Origin: Multifurca ochricompacta
Lineage: Eukaryota > Basidiomycota > Agaricomycetes > Russulales > Russulaceae
Length of the DNA stretch: 64,000 bases
Direction: 5' to 3'
NCBI GenBank assembly: GCA_022496185.1
Contig: WTXG01000119.1
Coordinates: forward strand, 50,366-114,365
A program made the translations under genes and the position numbers. This document shows, one piece after another, positions 1-11,129 of this stretch; the stretch's first letter is position 1, and each line of letters starts with the position of its first letter. The notes under the pieces were generated by a model, which had not been told where the DNA came from, ran no database searches, and was given only the letters and a program-made list of their open reading frames with translations.

Positions 1-1301
1 ATAATTGCATTATTGTACTTTATTCTGACTTCAGATGGAGTAAATCCACTGAACCACCTTTGTCTGTGATGCAGCTTGTTGACAGTATTCTTTCACTGCC
101 AGGCATGTAATAGACATTATTTAACTCTAACTCATAATTATTACGAGTTTTGAGAATGACTTTGCCTGTTCCTTTGACTTGGACTATGGAGCCATCACCA
201 ATTGTCACCTGATGTCCCGTATGTGGGAGATATTCAGAAAGTCTTCTAAATATGGTGTAAAGTGAGTGGTGGCTCTGCTGTCCATCATCCAGGGTTGCTG
301 CCATCATTGACTTCTTGCATGTGTTCGTCAAGAATAAAGTGAAATGCAAGGTGTCTCATGCACCTCCTGTATTCTGCCACTACCATTAACTATGTAGCTA
401 CTTGTGTGAGTTTGTTTGTACACTGGGGCTTGCCCCTTCCTCTTGTTGCCCTTTTTGCCTGCATCAGCATTGGCTCTGTCCTGTTTCCTTTGCGACATTC
501 ATTAGCCTTGTGGCCGGCTTCTGGCAATAGAAGCAGGTGACATCATTGGACAATGATGCACCTGCAGGTTGTGGCATGAAATTTGTTGTTTTTTGTTTTT
601 ATTTTTGTTGACATGGGCTGCCTTGTTAAGGGCAGCCCCAACACCACTTCCTGTGGGGCCGGCTAGTCGCTTTCCTCATTTAGGAACCTTTGTACAAGTC
701 CTGAGGGGAAAGGCAGTCAGGGAACCTGACACCAGGATGAGCCAGCAATGGCATTGTAGGATGGAGGCAGGGATTGGAGCAATATGAAGCTCATCTGGAG
801 ATCAGAGATCTCCATCCCATTCTCTTTGAGGTACTCCTCCATCCAACACATGCTGCAACTGGGGCTGAATTGTTTGCCTTCTCCAATGGAAGAAGACACA
901 GAACACCACAAGTTGTAGGTGGCCATGCTACCTACTGAGCCATAGAGTGATTCTAATCACTCATACTTGGCATTGACAGAAGGGTAAGTTCTGTCAGAGG
1001 CAATTTGGGAGTATGTTTCTGGTGATGTTACCATCACTAGAACTCCCATGAGGACTTCCTCCACTCTGTTCCATTCAAGGTACATAGGCTCTGACCAAAG
1101 TGCAAAGCATTTGGCATACTCTTCATCCTTTTCTCCATCCTCTGGCTTCGGAGGATTCAGGAACTCAGGGGCATCATGAGTAATGTGCCTCTTCATCCCA
1201 TTTATCCTGAGCAGGGTGGTGAATGACACTGACCACTGCTGCCAGTTGGAGCTGTCAAGCTTATTGAACTTGAAGGTAGGGGGGAAGACAATGGAAGACA
1301 T
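1..1301 (-). pseudogene. copia-1 gag/protease remnant
   Basis: Remnant of a Ty1/copia gag-protease frame; its start codon is near 1301 and it runs off the left edge. The N-terminus (1301-957) aligns by eye with the copia-2 gag at 53676: both have the D-S-S/G-S-N-W-Q-x-W-S motif and an L-L-R-x-N-G-x-x-R-H-I run. The 926-717 part carries M-A-T-Y-N-L-W and N-G-M-E-x-x-D-L-Q-M-S-F-I-L-L, also shared. A CCHC zinc knuckle near 505-535 is broken by a single-base deletion, and 349-20 matches the segment downstream of the protease active site. Several frameshifts make it non-functional. Orientation and leader length (934 bp to the LTR) match copia-2, so it is the 5' part of a real element, not a chance ORF. 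Confidence 0.85.
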
Positions 1302-2235
1302 TTGAGATGATTTTGAAAGAAAATTGATCCTGGTTCCAAGGAGCAGTTAGAACCAGTTGTCCAGGTCTCATTTAAGAGGGCCCGTCCATTCTGTGGCACT
1401 ATGCTTCAGAACTTAAAGAAGTCCTGCCTCTGATGTGTGACTTCTAAGTAGTATAGTATGCTGTCTAGTGCCATCTATAACAAGTCCTAAGCCCACATCA
1501 GGGGGACATTGTGTAAATAGATGGGGAGTCATGTCATGGAGGAGCCAACTGCAAGTTCCACTAGAGACAAAGGGTATATAGCCCTTCCTCTAGTGCTGGT
1601 GGTGGAGTCCATGATTAAGCCCTAGATGATTGGGGCCATGACTGTAGTAGACTGTCAGGTTTCCTCTGGTTGGGGGGGACCCCCAATGACAGCAGCAGGT
1701 ACTTCTGCCCAGAGACAAAACCTTCTAGCTACTGTGTAACTACTATAGTAGTTCAAGCCTACTTGTATCGAGCCCAAGTGTCATGGGAGTGACTACCCAT
1801 GCCTTGTTCTAGACCCTAAACTCTACCTGCAGGTCGCTAAACCTGGCTTACAGATTGAGCCAAGCATTGACTGAACCTATAGCCCCAAGCCTTCTGGGCA
1901 AGTGGCCTACTAAGACTATGGATGGGACAAAAACCCAGCTACAACTAAGAATACTATTTACTTAGAGTGCACATGAGGAAATTAAGGTGTTTCACCCACT
2001 TAGGGTCCCTCATCACCTTTTGCAAGAATCCCCTGAGGGACTAGCCAAACAGATCAAGGTGGGCACATAAAGTGCACCACCTTGTGGACAGTTAAGGGCA
2101 AGAAAAATAGAATTGAAGCTCACAAAGAAGACTGATTGGGAAGATGGTCTTGAAGCTGGTGAGCTTGAAGAAAAGGTTGGACTGATTAAAGAAAAGAGGT
2201 GACAGGTCAGTAAAGCGTTGCCAGGGCCCATAACC
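1302..2235 (-). other. copia-1 untranslated leader with PBS
   Basis: Non-coding stretch between the copia-1 5' LTR and gag. Immediately inside the LTR (2235-2221, minus strand) lies GGTTATGGGCCCTGG, which strongly resembles the primer-binding site of Drosophila copia, where the anticodon-loop half of initiator tRNA-Met primes synthesis. Related leaders occur at 26380-27035, 46812-47265 and 53677-62085. The remainder shows no ORF I can support. Confidence 0.75.
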
Positions 2236-2751
2236 TGTGAAACAGGCATGAGGTGCAGCATACTGACTGTGAGTGTTAGCAAGTAAAGCTAAAAAGACAA
2301 GTTATACTTCAGAGAAGAAGACAACTCTGTTACTATACTACACACCTAAAAAGACAAGTTATCTACATGAGACGGTTAGTCAATGGTAAGGTAGTAAGTA
2401 GAACAGAAGGGACTTACACTTCAGAGGAGAAGACAACTCTGAAGTGTAAGAGACGAAACAGACACCCTTATATACACTTCCAAGGGATGGCCTGTGCACT
2501 GGGAATAAGTCCACAAGTGCTGGACAAAGTCCAAACAATAAACAAGAGGGATAAAGGCCATTGGCCAATAAGGAATCACATGCTTGTACATCATTAGTAA
2601 GGTACATCAGTCAGCTACTGCAGAATGTGAGAAAGAAAGTAATAATGATATGGTAAATAGTCCGAAACTCCAATATCTAATCTAGTCCACAAAGTAGCTA
2701 ATCTAATCTCCTGATGCCTGAAGCATCACTGAACACGTCCTGTGTTCAACA
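2236..2751 (-). repeat. copia-1 5' LTR (516 bp)
   Basis: Read on the minus strand it begins TGTTGAACACAGG and ends TGTTTCACA, directly followed by the copia PBS. Other copies are at 24254-26379 (interrupted) and 47266-62929 (interrupted, 516 bp once the insert is removed). The TATATAAG box is at 2474-2467. The outer end abuts gypsy-D at 2752. Confidence 0.85.
2413..2450 (-). promoter_or_regulatory. 14-bp hairpin downstream of the copia LTR TATA box
   Basis: CTTACACTTCAGAG (2413-2426) and its exact complement (2437-2450) flank a 10-nt loop. The hairpin lies about 20-30 nt downstream of the TATA box, so it would sit at or near the 5' end of the transcript. The same stem with different 10-nt loops occurs at 62258-62295 and 34002-34039. 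Confidence 0.6.
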
Positions 2752-2846
2752 TCTGCAGCATTTTGAATCAATTGGGTAACAATGTCGGGGTGGCCCCCAG
2801 TGATTGTGGAGGGAGAGGCCAGGCATATGTGTCTGCATACCTTTCA

Positions 2847-3442
2847 TGTTACAATCCCTGCCAAGCACCCCCATTTTCTTCCACCTTCCCAATGATGACC
2901 CCTCTTTACCACCCACTCTGCACTTCATGATTACGTCTCCATCCTGGGATCCATCACATGCCCTGCTCCCATCCCCATGACTTGCTTTGGACTTGTTGAC
3001 CTGTTGTTTATCCATGTTTGACTCCTTATCTCTTTATCTCGTTATCTCTTTATCTTTACAACCAGACACTTACTTAATACCCTATCAGAAGCCAGGCTTT
3101 ACGCCATCCACTTTTGTATATTCGGGCCCACCTGACTCTGCAGTTCTTATCTCATAGACGCCCACCTTGTTATGTATATAAGCCCACTGTAGCTACACTG
3201 TAGACTCCAGACTTGACTTATTGAATACATTGGTGCCTGTCTTCTGGACATCCCCTTGGATCTGTGACTCAATCGTCTCAAGTGCTTCCAGCACTTTTCT
3301 GCTCAACATTGTCTTAGGGATCAGCCCCTTTGACTTTGACTCATCTCACTTACACTCCAAGAAGCCTTATTGGTTTCTTACCTGAACCCATGAATCGCAC
3401 TGTCACACAAGTTGTGTGGAACGTCCCACACCAGGCGTAACA
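2847..3442 (+). repeat. gypsy-A 5' LTR
   Basis: Starts TGTTACAATCC and ends GGCGTAACA, with TG...CA termini. Its partner is 9749-10343. It contains a TATATAAG box at 3175-3182. Confidence 0.93.
3175..3219 (+). promoter_or_regulatory. TATA box and self-primer segment of gypsy-A
   Basis: TATATAAG at 3175-3182 is followed 27 nt later by AGACTTGACTT (3209-3219), where the transcript 5' end is expected. That 11-mer is the exact reverse complement of 3445-3455 just inside the LTR. This is the arrangement used by Tf1/sushi-type elements that prime minus-strand synthesis with the 5' end of their own RNA. Confidence 0.65.
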
Positions 3443-3444
3443 TC

Positions 3445-3455
3445 AAGTCAAGTCT
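3445..3455 (+). promoter_or_regulatory. putative self-primer binding site of gypsy-A
   Basis: AAGTCAAGTCT, two bases after the 5' LTR, where a primer-binding site must lie. It does not start with the usual TGG of a tRNA 3'-end site but pairs perfectly with 3209-3219. Confidence 0.65.
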
Positions 3456-3461
3456 CTCACT

Positions 3462-4979
3462 GTGGCTTCCAGCCGCAGTCAGACCCTATTTCATGAAGAA
3501 CTCATCGAACGAAGGGAAGAGAATAATCTTTCACAACAGATACTTGGCTCTGCCACCTGGAAAGATTTTGAGTCCGAGTTTGGATATTACATCTATCATG
3601 ATGGAGGATACCAACCGGTAGAATATGATGATGAAAAGAGAGTTTGGTACTGTATCCGATATTCGGAAAGCTGACACTCTTGGGTCACTACAGGACCCGC
3701 CCCACCTGAATTTGGATTAGGACTGTGGAGAGAAAATCCCCCAGCCATTGTCATGGACTCCAAACCAGAGGAGTACGTAGAAGAACATAGTGAAGAAGCA
3801 CTGGTATTAGTGTCGACTACAACCCCAGTTGCACCGGCAGTTGTCACGATCAGAGCCCCTGCTTTGACAACTCCTCAGATATCCATACAGTCCACCAGCA
3901 CCACTACCCCATCTAAACAAAAGATGTCCACTATCACTGCCCAGCTCCCAGACCCAGCCCCTCCACTCCCACCACCCCCACCAGTCATAATACTGCCAAA
4001 CATACCCCCACCCTCTGGACAGTTGTCAGGTGTATTACCCCAGACGTTCACCAGGGATTGCTCCCAGAGCAAGAAATTCATGTTGGAGTTTACGACATTC
4101 AAAAACTTCAATCATGACGTTCCCCAGATCATTAACCCCTTCCAACGTGCCAACCTGTTCTTGTCCCTGATACAAGGGGACGCAGTAGATGACTGGATGA
4201 TGGAACAGTTGGAGTGGCTGAACGAACAAGTTGAGAGTGGTCGTCGCACCACTAGTGAAGTTCTCTGGGAAACCATTGCTCAGAGATTCAAAGATGCATT
4301 CACAGATGGACAGGCCAAGCAGAAGGCTGCCCGAGAATTAAAATCCCTAAAAATGGAAAAGGGAGAATTGGATGCCTATGTGGCAAAATTCAGAAGCCTG
4401 GCTAACAGAGTGGGGTACGACACAGATGAAGAGGCAACACTGGACCTCTTCTCACAAGGGTTGCCCAACCCACTAGTCAAAAACATTATCCAGTTCCACC
4501 ACCCCTGGGACTGGGATGAATGGGTCGAAGCTGCTTGACAACAGCAGCAGGATTACCTCGATTTCCAGACGCACTTCAGAGTCAACACTAAGAAGGGAAA
4601 GACCTGTGACCAGTGGAAGGCCGCCTTTGGGGTCAAGCCCACTCATGCCTCCCAGAGGGACCCAAATGCAATGGACACCTCAGCTGATAGAACCAGGGTG
4701 CAGGTCGCGCTCACTGAGGATGAAAGACAGACGTTGATGAAGGAAGGGAGGTGCTTTTGCTGCAAAGCGTTGGGCCATATGTCAAAGGAATGCCTGAAAA
4801 GGGGGGTGCAAGTGGCAGAAGCGACGGTTGCACCTGTCCATAACAATCCACCTACCGTCAACAAGAAAACGCCAACAAAAGAAGAGAAGGCACAAGAGAT
4901 ATGGGCCAATATGATGAAAGAAAGTGAGGAAGTGTGGGCTATCCTTGTAGAGAAGGTATTTGCCAAAAAGGATTTTTGA
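3462..4979 (+). pseudogene. gypsy-A gag
   Basis: Single frame of about 505 codons from ATG 3462 to TGA 4977-4979, interrupted by two in-frame TGA stops (3672 and 4536). It would encode the capsid/nucleocapsid polyprotein that packages element RNA. The N-terminus has the conserved W-K-D-F-E-S-E-F-G-Y-Y block, followed by a proline-rich linker (about residues 140-190) and the capsid core with K-K-F-M-L-E-F and the Q-G-L-P-N-P-L-V motif. A CX2CX4HX4C zinc knuckle (CFCCKALGHMSKEC) is near 4755. The start is chosen because the homologous start is used in B and C. The frame ends at a run of five T followed by TGA, where pol continues in the -1 frame. Confidence 0.85.
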
Positions 4980-7900
4980 TTGGCTCTACCCCTTCGGCCT
5001 GGGCACGAGCATTACATGTAACCTCTGTGTATACTAGTCGCTTCAAATCACTGAAAATACCAGTACATTTCAAGACTACACAGAGGACGGCCGACCATGA
5101 CATCCTGATAGACTCAGGAGCCACTGATAACTTCATCAGCCCACGAATGGCAAGAACCATGGGCTTGGGGATGCTGGAACTCCCCCAGGAAAAGAATATT
5201 TGGAATATAGACAGAATGGCCAATAGAGCTGGAAGGATAACCCATTACACTGACCTCAATGTCCAGGTGGGAGAGAGAACAAAAGTGATTCGATTCCTCA
5301 TCACCAATCTAGGAAATGAAGATCTAATCCTAGGATATCCATGGCTGGCTGCATTCGAACCAAAGATCAACTGGAATGACACGACCATGGATAAAGAATT
5401 CTATCCTGTTCTCATTATGTTGTTAGGGTACGATTATGCCATCCGACACACAAGAGCAGAGGAAGGAGACCCTGGTTGTTGCTACACCACGAAAGCATCA
5501 GAACTTGCCCAAAAGGCAGTAGAAGGACATACAGAGAAGACTTTTGAGGAGGTGGTGCCGGAAGCCTACCACCGACACTGGAAGGTATTCTCGGAAGAAG
5601 AGTCACAACGCTTCCCACCTGTGTGACCTTGGGACCATGCCATCGAGTTCGCACCTGATACCCCATCAGCCATCGACTGCAAAATCTATCCATTGTCCCA
5701 GAAAGAGCAAATGGCACTCACGGCATTCCTCAAAGAGCACCTTGCAAAGGGGTATATTCGTCCATTGAAGTCACCATATGCATCACCTTTCTTCTTCATC
5801 AAAAAGAAAGACAGTAAACTTCGACCTGTTCAGGACTACTGATGAATAAATGCCCATACCATAAAAAACGCATATCCTCTCCCCCTTATCTCCAAGCTCA
5901 TCGACACCATGCGGGACAAATCCCTCTTTTCCAAAATGGACGTCCAGTGGGGATACAACAACATCAGGATTAAGGAAGGAGACCAATGTAAAGCAGCGTT
6001 TAAGACCAACCAGGGACTCTTTGAGCCGAATGTTATGTTCTTTGGCCTTACCAACTCACCCGCTACCTTTCAATCCATGATGAACCACATTTTCCGCAAT
6101 CTCATTCTCATGGGCAAAGTGGTGGTATACATGGACGATATCCTCGTGGCTACAGCAGATGATTTGATCCATCACCGAGAGCGGGTTCACCAAGTATTGG
6201 ATATTTTACATGAACACAATCTATATCTTAAACCAGCCAAGTGCTCGTTCGAACAATGGAGCGTAGAATACCTGGGAGTTATCCTGGAAGGAGGACGTGT
6301 GCGGATGGACCCAATAAAAGTGCAAGGAATCTGGGAGTGGCCCATACCCATGTGTGTCAAAGACATGCAATCCTTCATTGGATTCTGCAATTTCTACTGA
6401 CAATTTGTATGAGGGTTTTCGGGAATCGCCCAACCATTGAACAGGCTGTTGAAGAAAGATACACCTTGGCACTGGGGAAACGAGCAGCAACAAGCCTTTG
6501 AACAGATCTGAGACATTGTGGGCTCAGAACCGGTTCTTTTACAACCAGACCTAGAGAAACCTTTTGAACTTGAAGTCGATGCATCGCACTTTGTGAACAG
6601 GGCAGTACTAAACCAATGGGATGCAGCAGGGTTGCTTCATCCAGTCGCCTTCTATTTGGAGACATTCTCACCAGCAGAATGAAATTACAACATTTGGGAC
6701 AGAGAACTGCTCGCCATTGTAAAAGCACTACGACATTGGTGACCGTATCTAGCAGGGACCCCCCATAAAACCATTATCCACACCGACCACTCCAACCTGT
6801 TATATTGGAAGGAACCCCACAAGATTAGTTGATGGGTCGCTTGCAAAGTCCTAGAGCTGGAGGAATATAACTTCATGTTAAAACACATCGCAGGGAGTCG
6901 CAATGCGTGCACAGATGCTTTGTCGCGACGACCTGACTTGAACAATGGAGGAGAGGACAACAATGATGTCACAGTCCTCCCTGATGAGGTCTTCACAAAA
7001 ACAGCTGTCATGAGCCTCCATGACATGGATTTATGGGCCCAAGTGTCACAAAATATGAATCAACAACTGTGTCAATCATGGGCAGACGCACATAACCTGA
7101 AGAAAATTGACGGCCTTTGGTGGAAGGACGGGGATCGACTCGTTGTCACCGGTGGCGACAACATTAAGAGGGGGGTGATCCATTTTCACCACGACCTCCC
7201 CTCCGCAGGCCACCCCAGTATTGCTAACATGTACACCCTGGCTAAACAAGATTACTGGTGGCCAAACATGAAGAAGGATGTGGAGAACTATGTGAAAGGA
7301 TGTGCGGACTGCCAAGCCAATAAAGTAAACACACACCCAAACCCACCAGCACTGTTCCCAATCACACCTACAGCCTCACTACCATTCCAGACCATCGCAA
7401 TGGACTTCATCATCAAGCTCCCCATTTCCAGAGGTTTTGATTCCATCTTGACCATCACCGACCATGACTGTTCTAAAGCGGCACTATTCATACCCTGCAA
7501 TGAATCCATCACAGCGGAGGGAGTAGCCAAACTTTACCTGGATCATGTCTACAGCACTACAGCCTCCCAGAAAAGATCATCTCTGACTGTGACCCACGTT
7601 TCACCTCTGCATTTGCTAAGGCGCTCTGTAAGACCTTGGACGTCACCCAAAATATCTCGACTGCCTACCATCCACAAACTGACGGACAATCAGAAAGAAC
7701 GAACCAATGGTTGGAACAGTACCTTTGGTTCTGGTGCAATGGACGGCAGGATGATTGGGCTGATTGGCTGGCAACGGCAGAGTTTGCACATAACTCATGG
7801 CCCAATGGGACCACCAAGACCCCTCCATTTTCACTCATAATGGGATGGACGCCACAGACCAACTGGACCAAGAAACCCACAAACATCCCATTAGCTGAGC

Positions 7901-8442
7901 AGCGTATCAACCAATGGGAAGAGGTCAGGAAATCAGCCAATGAGAACCTGCTAAAGGCGCAAAAGACCCTATCTGAAAGGCTGTCGAAGTTCACACCTTA
8001 TCAGACCAATGACCTCATCTGGCTGGAAGGGAAGAACATCCACATGTCACACCCCACTGCCAAATTAGCTCCCCAATGCCATGGGCCTTTCACGATAACG
8101 AGGAAGCTGTCAGATGTGTCATATGAACTCAAGCTCCCACCCACATGGAGAATCCATCCGGTCTTTCACACCAGACTTCTGACACCTTACAAGGAGACAT
8201 CCCTGCATGGGGAAAACTTCCCAAGACCTCCCCCTGAATTAATTGATGGAGAAGCGGAATGGGAAGTGGAACAAATTCTAGACTCCTCATGTAAAGGCCG
8301 AGGGCGCAAGCTGCATTACCTAGTCAAGTGGAAAGGATTCCCAGACTCTGACAACTCCTGGGAACCAGCCAGGAATATCTTTGCCCCGGTTCTTATCACG
8401 GAGTTTCATGCCCGTCACCCAGAAGCACCCAAGAATAGTTAA
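4980..8442 (+). pseudogene. gypsy-A pol (PR-RT-RH-IN-chromodomain)
   Basis: Multi-domain polyprotein needed for reverse transcription and integration. In order: protease with D-S-G-A-T (about 5113); reverse transcriptase with V-V-Y-M-D-D-I-L (about 6120); RNase H with E-V-D-A-S-H (about 6570); integrase with an HHCC zinc finger (about 7185-7320) and the D-F-I-I-K-L-P core; and a chromodomain near 8310-8420 ([17 protein letters not shown]). It lies -1 to gag. Premature TGA stops at 5624, 5840, 5843, 6398, 6410, 6509, 6680, 6740 and 6830, plus a frameshift near 7550-7640, destroy it. Family membership is certain from the motifs and from collinearity with gypsy-C. Confidence 0.9.
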
Positions 8443-8480
8443 AAGGAGATGACCCCAAGCCCCAGCTGAACCCCCAGTAC

Positions 8481-9717
8481 ATGCTCTCTCAGCAACGTCC
8501 TACAACCCAACAGTCTATCATGTCTTTCATCGCTGCCAATGCCGCCGTCGACGCTTTCACTTCCTTCCATGTAGTTGTCAAGAACTTCCCCTCAGCACAC
8601 CCTTCCACTCATCCCTTGTCACTGATCGACTATGAAGCTGCCGAAGCTTGGGTCAAAAATCAGTCCCCCAACCCAAATGACGACTTTGAACACAGCAAGG
8701 AGCCACACCCAAATGACCTATTGGGTATGGAATTGGATGACAAAGTACCCAAGTTCCCCTTCTTTGCTAATAACCCCAACTCTTCCATGTACTTCCCCCT
8801 CAAGATCACTATGGCCAATGGGACGACCGCTATTGCCAAGTACATATTTTATACCAATGGAGGGATGGACGTTGCTGGATGTATGAAGAAGGATGGCCCA
8901 GTTTATGGGGCCCCGGTTTATTTGGAGGAAAGGTACACAGGTCATCTTCATCACACCATGACCAATGAGCAGCTCAGGCACTTAGCTGCTGAAGACTCAT
9001 GAGCCTTTGCGATCGACAAGGTATTGAACGACATGCAACTTCCATGTCTCAAGGCAGAGGTGATGAGGTTGCGAAAGAACTGACATTGCATACAACACTG
9101 AACAAGCAGTACAAAGAGCATGTGAGGATGATGGCACGACTGACTAATGGGATGTTCCAAGTAGAACAGGAGTTGGTGGAGATTCAGAAAAGGTTGGAGA
9201 TGGGAGATGCATACCAGACCATCGCAGAAAGGTACACCGATACATATGCATGCCCCCTTCCCCACGATCGTTGGGGGCTGCTCCGTGGTTGCTGCTGAAT
9301 TGGTTTGAGATGCTGCGTATGCATGAGAACCCCTGCGGAGAGACCTGCTGGCGATGCGACAGCAAGTACCATATCAGCTGGAATTGCCCCCTCAATCGCA
9401 AATGGTGCTGGCATTGTCGCAGCAACCTTCACTGGAGTTGGTTCTGCATCTTCTGCCATATGGGAGTTGCCCTGACAATTATCAACCCATCTGGATGGTG
9501 CGGCAAATGCCTCCAACATAATGTGGGGCACTGCGAGTTGGATTGTCCAATCCACAATCTATGCTACTCCTGTGGTCAGCGTGGCCCCTACGGGTTTCTC
9601 CATGCACACAGATGCCCTCAGGACTTGGACAAGGAGAATTACACGCTGGATGATTGTAATGTAGCTGACGATTATCTGGACCTAGTGCAGGATGATGATG
9701 GTATGAGTCGTTTCTAG
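8481..9717 (+). pseudogene. gypsy-A third ORF (coiled coil plus zinc knuckles)
   Basis: Begins at ATG 8481, 38 nt after the pol stop, and ends in the conserved D-D-D-G-x-S-R-F tail just before the polypurine tract. It is the counterpart of the intact 410-residue ORF of gypsy-C. It is broken by TGA at 9000 and by two frameshifts (near 9080 and 9250). Zinc-knuckle motifs such as CWRCDSKYHISWNC survive at 9348-9600. The function is unknown; the knuckles suggest nucleic-acid binding. Confidence 0.75.
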
Positions 9718-9748
9718 CTGGGTCAGCTAGAACCAGAAGAGGGGGTGA

Positions 9749-10343
9749 TGTTACAATCCCTGCCAAGCACCCCATTTTCTTCCACCTTCCCAACGATGAC
9801 CCCTCTTTACCACCCACTCTGCACTTCATGATTATGTCTCCATCCTGGGATCCATCATGTGCCCTGCTCCCATCCCCGTGACTTGCTTTGGACTTGTTGA
9901 CCTGTTGTTTATCCATGTTTGACTCCTTATCTCTTTATCTCATTATCTCTTTATCTTTACAACCGGACACTTACTTAATACCCTATCAGAAGCCAGGCTT
10001 TATGCCATCCACTTTCATATATTCAGGCCCACCTGACTCCGCAGTTCTTATCTCGTAGATGCCCACCTTGTTACGTATATAAGCCCACTGTAGCTACACT
10101 GTAGACTCCAGACTTGACTTATTGAATACATTGGTGCCTGTCTTCTGGACATCCCCTTGAATCTGTGACTCAATTGTCTCAAGTGCTTCCGGCACTTTTC
10201 TGCTCAACATTGTCTTAGGGATCAGCCCCTTTGACTTTGACTCATCTCACTTACACTCCAAGAAGCCTTATTGGTTTCTTACCTGAACCCATGAATTGCA
10301 CTGTCACACAAGTCATGTGGAATGTCCCACACCGGGCGTAACA
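9749..10343 (+). repeat. gypsy-A 3' LTR
   Basis: Preceded by the purine tract AGAAGAGGGGGTGA (9735-9748), as needed for plus-strand priming. It is nearly identical to 2847-3442; differences include CpG-to-TpG or CpA changes. Confidence 0.93.
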
Positions 10344-10348
10344 TTTCA

Positions 10349-11094
10349 GCAATGGTTTGATATGCATCTCCAATCTCCAACCTCTTCCTAATTTCCATCA
10401 GCTCCTGTTCCACCTGGAACATGCCACTCATCAACCTCATCATTTGTTTTGCATACTCCTGGTATTGTCTATTGAGTGTTGTGCACAGTGTCAAAGTCTT
10501 CAACAGTCTCATCACCTCAGCTTTGAGACACAGGAGGCGCATATTGTTCAATACCTCATCAATTGCAAATGCCCAAGAGTCATCAGCGGCTAGGTGACTC
10601 AGTTGTTTGTCACTTAGCATGTGATGGAGATGTCCAGTGTATTGCTCTTCCAAATAGACTGGTGCTCCATAAACTGGCCCATCCTTCTTCATACATCCCA
10701 TGACATCCATACCTCCATTCATGTAGAAGATGTACTTGGCAATGGCCTTTTCTCCATTTGCCATTGTGATTTCAAGGGGGAAATACATTGATGAGTTTGG
10801 GTTGTTAAGGAAGAAGGGGAATTCAGGTGCTTCATCATCTAACTCTATGCCTAGGAGATTGTTCAGGTGAGGCTCTTCTGAATGGTCAAAGTCATTGTTG
10901 GGGTTGGGAGATTGCCTCTTTACCTGTGCTTCAGTGGCTTCATAGTCAATCAGGGAGGAGGGGCATGTAGATGGGTGAGCGGAAGGGAAAGCTTCAATGG
11001 TGACAGTGGGAGAGGTGAAGGCATCGATGGTGGTGTTGGCAGTGATGAAAGACATGATAGACTGTTGTGTGGTAGAATGTTGCTGAGGGAGCAT
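10349..11094 (-). pseudogene. gypsy-D third ORF, N-terminal part
   Basis: Open for about 248 codons from ATG 11094 to the gypsy-A insertion, then continuing at 2846-2752, where it stops just before the zinc-knuckle region at a copia-1 LTR. It keeps the D-Y-E-A-x-E-A block, the G-M-D-V-x-G-C-M-x-K-D-G-P-V-Y-G-A-P-V-Y-L-E-E block and the predicted coiled coil (E-V-M-R-L-L-K...Q-V-E-Q-E-L-M-E-I). Unlike the neighbouring pol it has few stops. It begins 35 nt after the D pol stop. Confidence 0.75.
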
Positions 11095-11129
11095 GTACTG
11101 GGAGAAATTGGCCAGGGATCCTTCCCTTT

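Larger units (their letters stand above)
2847..10343 (+). mobile_element. gypsy-A, full-length chromovirus (7.5 kb)
   Basis: Complete Ty3/gypsy element with LTRs of 596 and 595 bp and a 5-bp target duplication TTTCA (2842-2846 and 10344-10348). It is inserted in the third ORF of gypsy-D, whose reading resumes across the insertion. The order is 5' LTR, primer site, gag, pol, third ORF, polypurine tract, 3' LTR. The coding region is inactivated by about twelve premature stops and a few frameshifts. Every stop I could trace is TGA in place of an arginine CGA-type codon. Confidence 0.93.
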
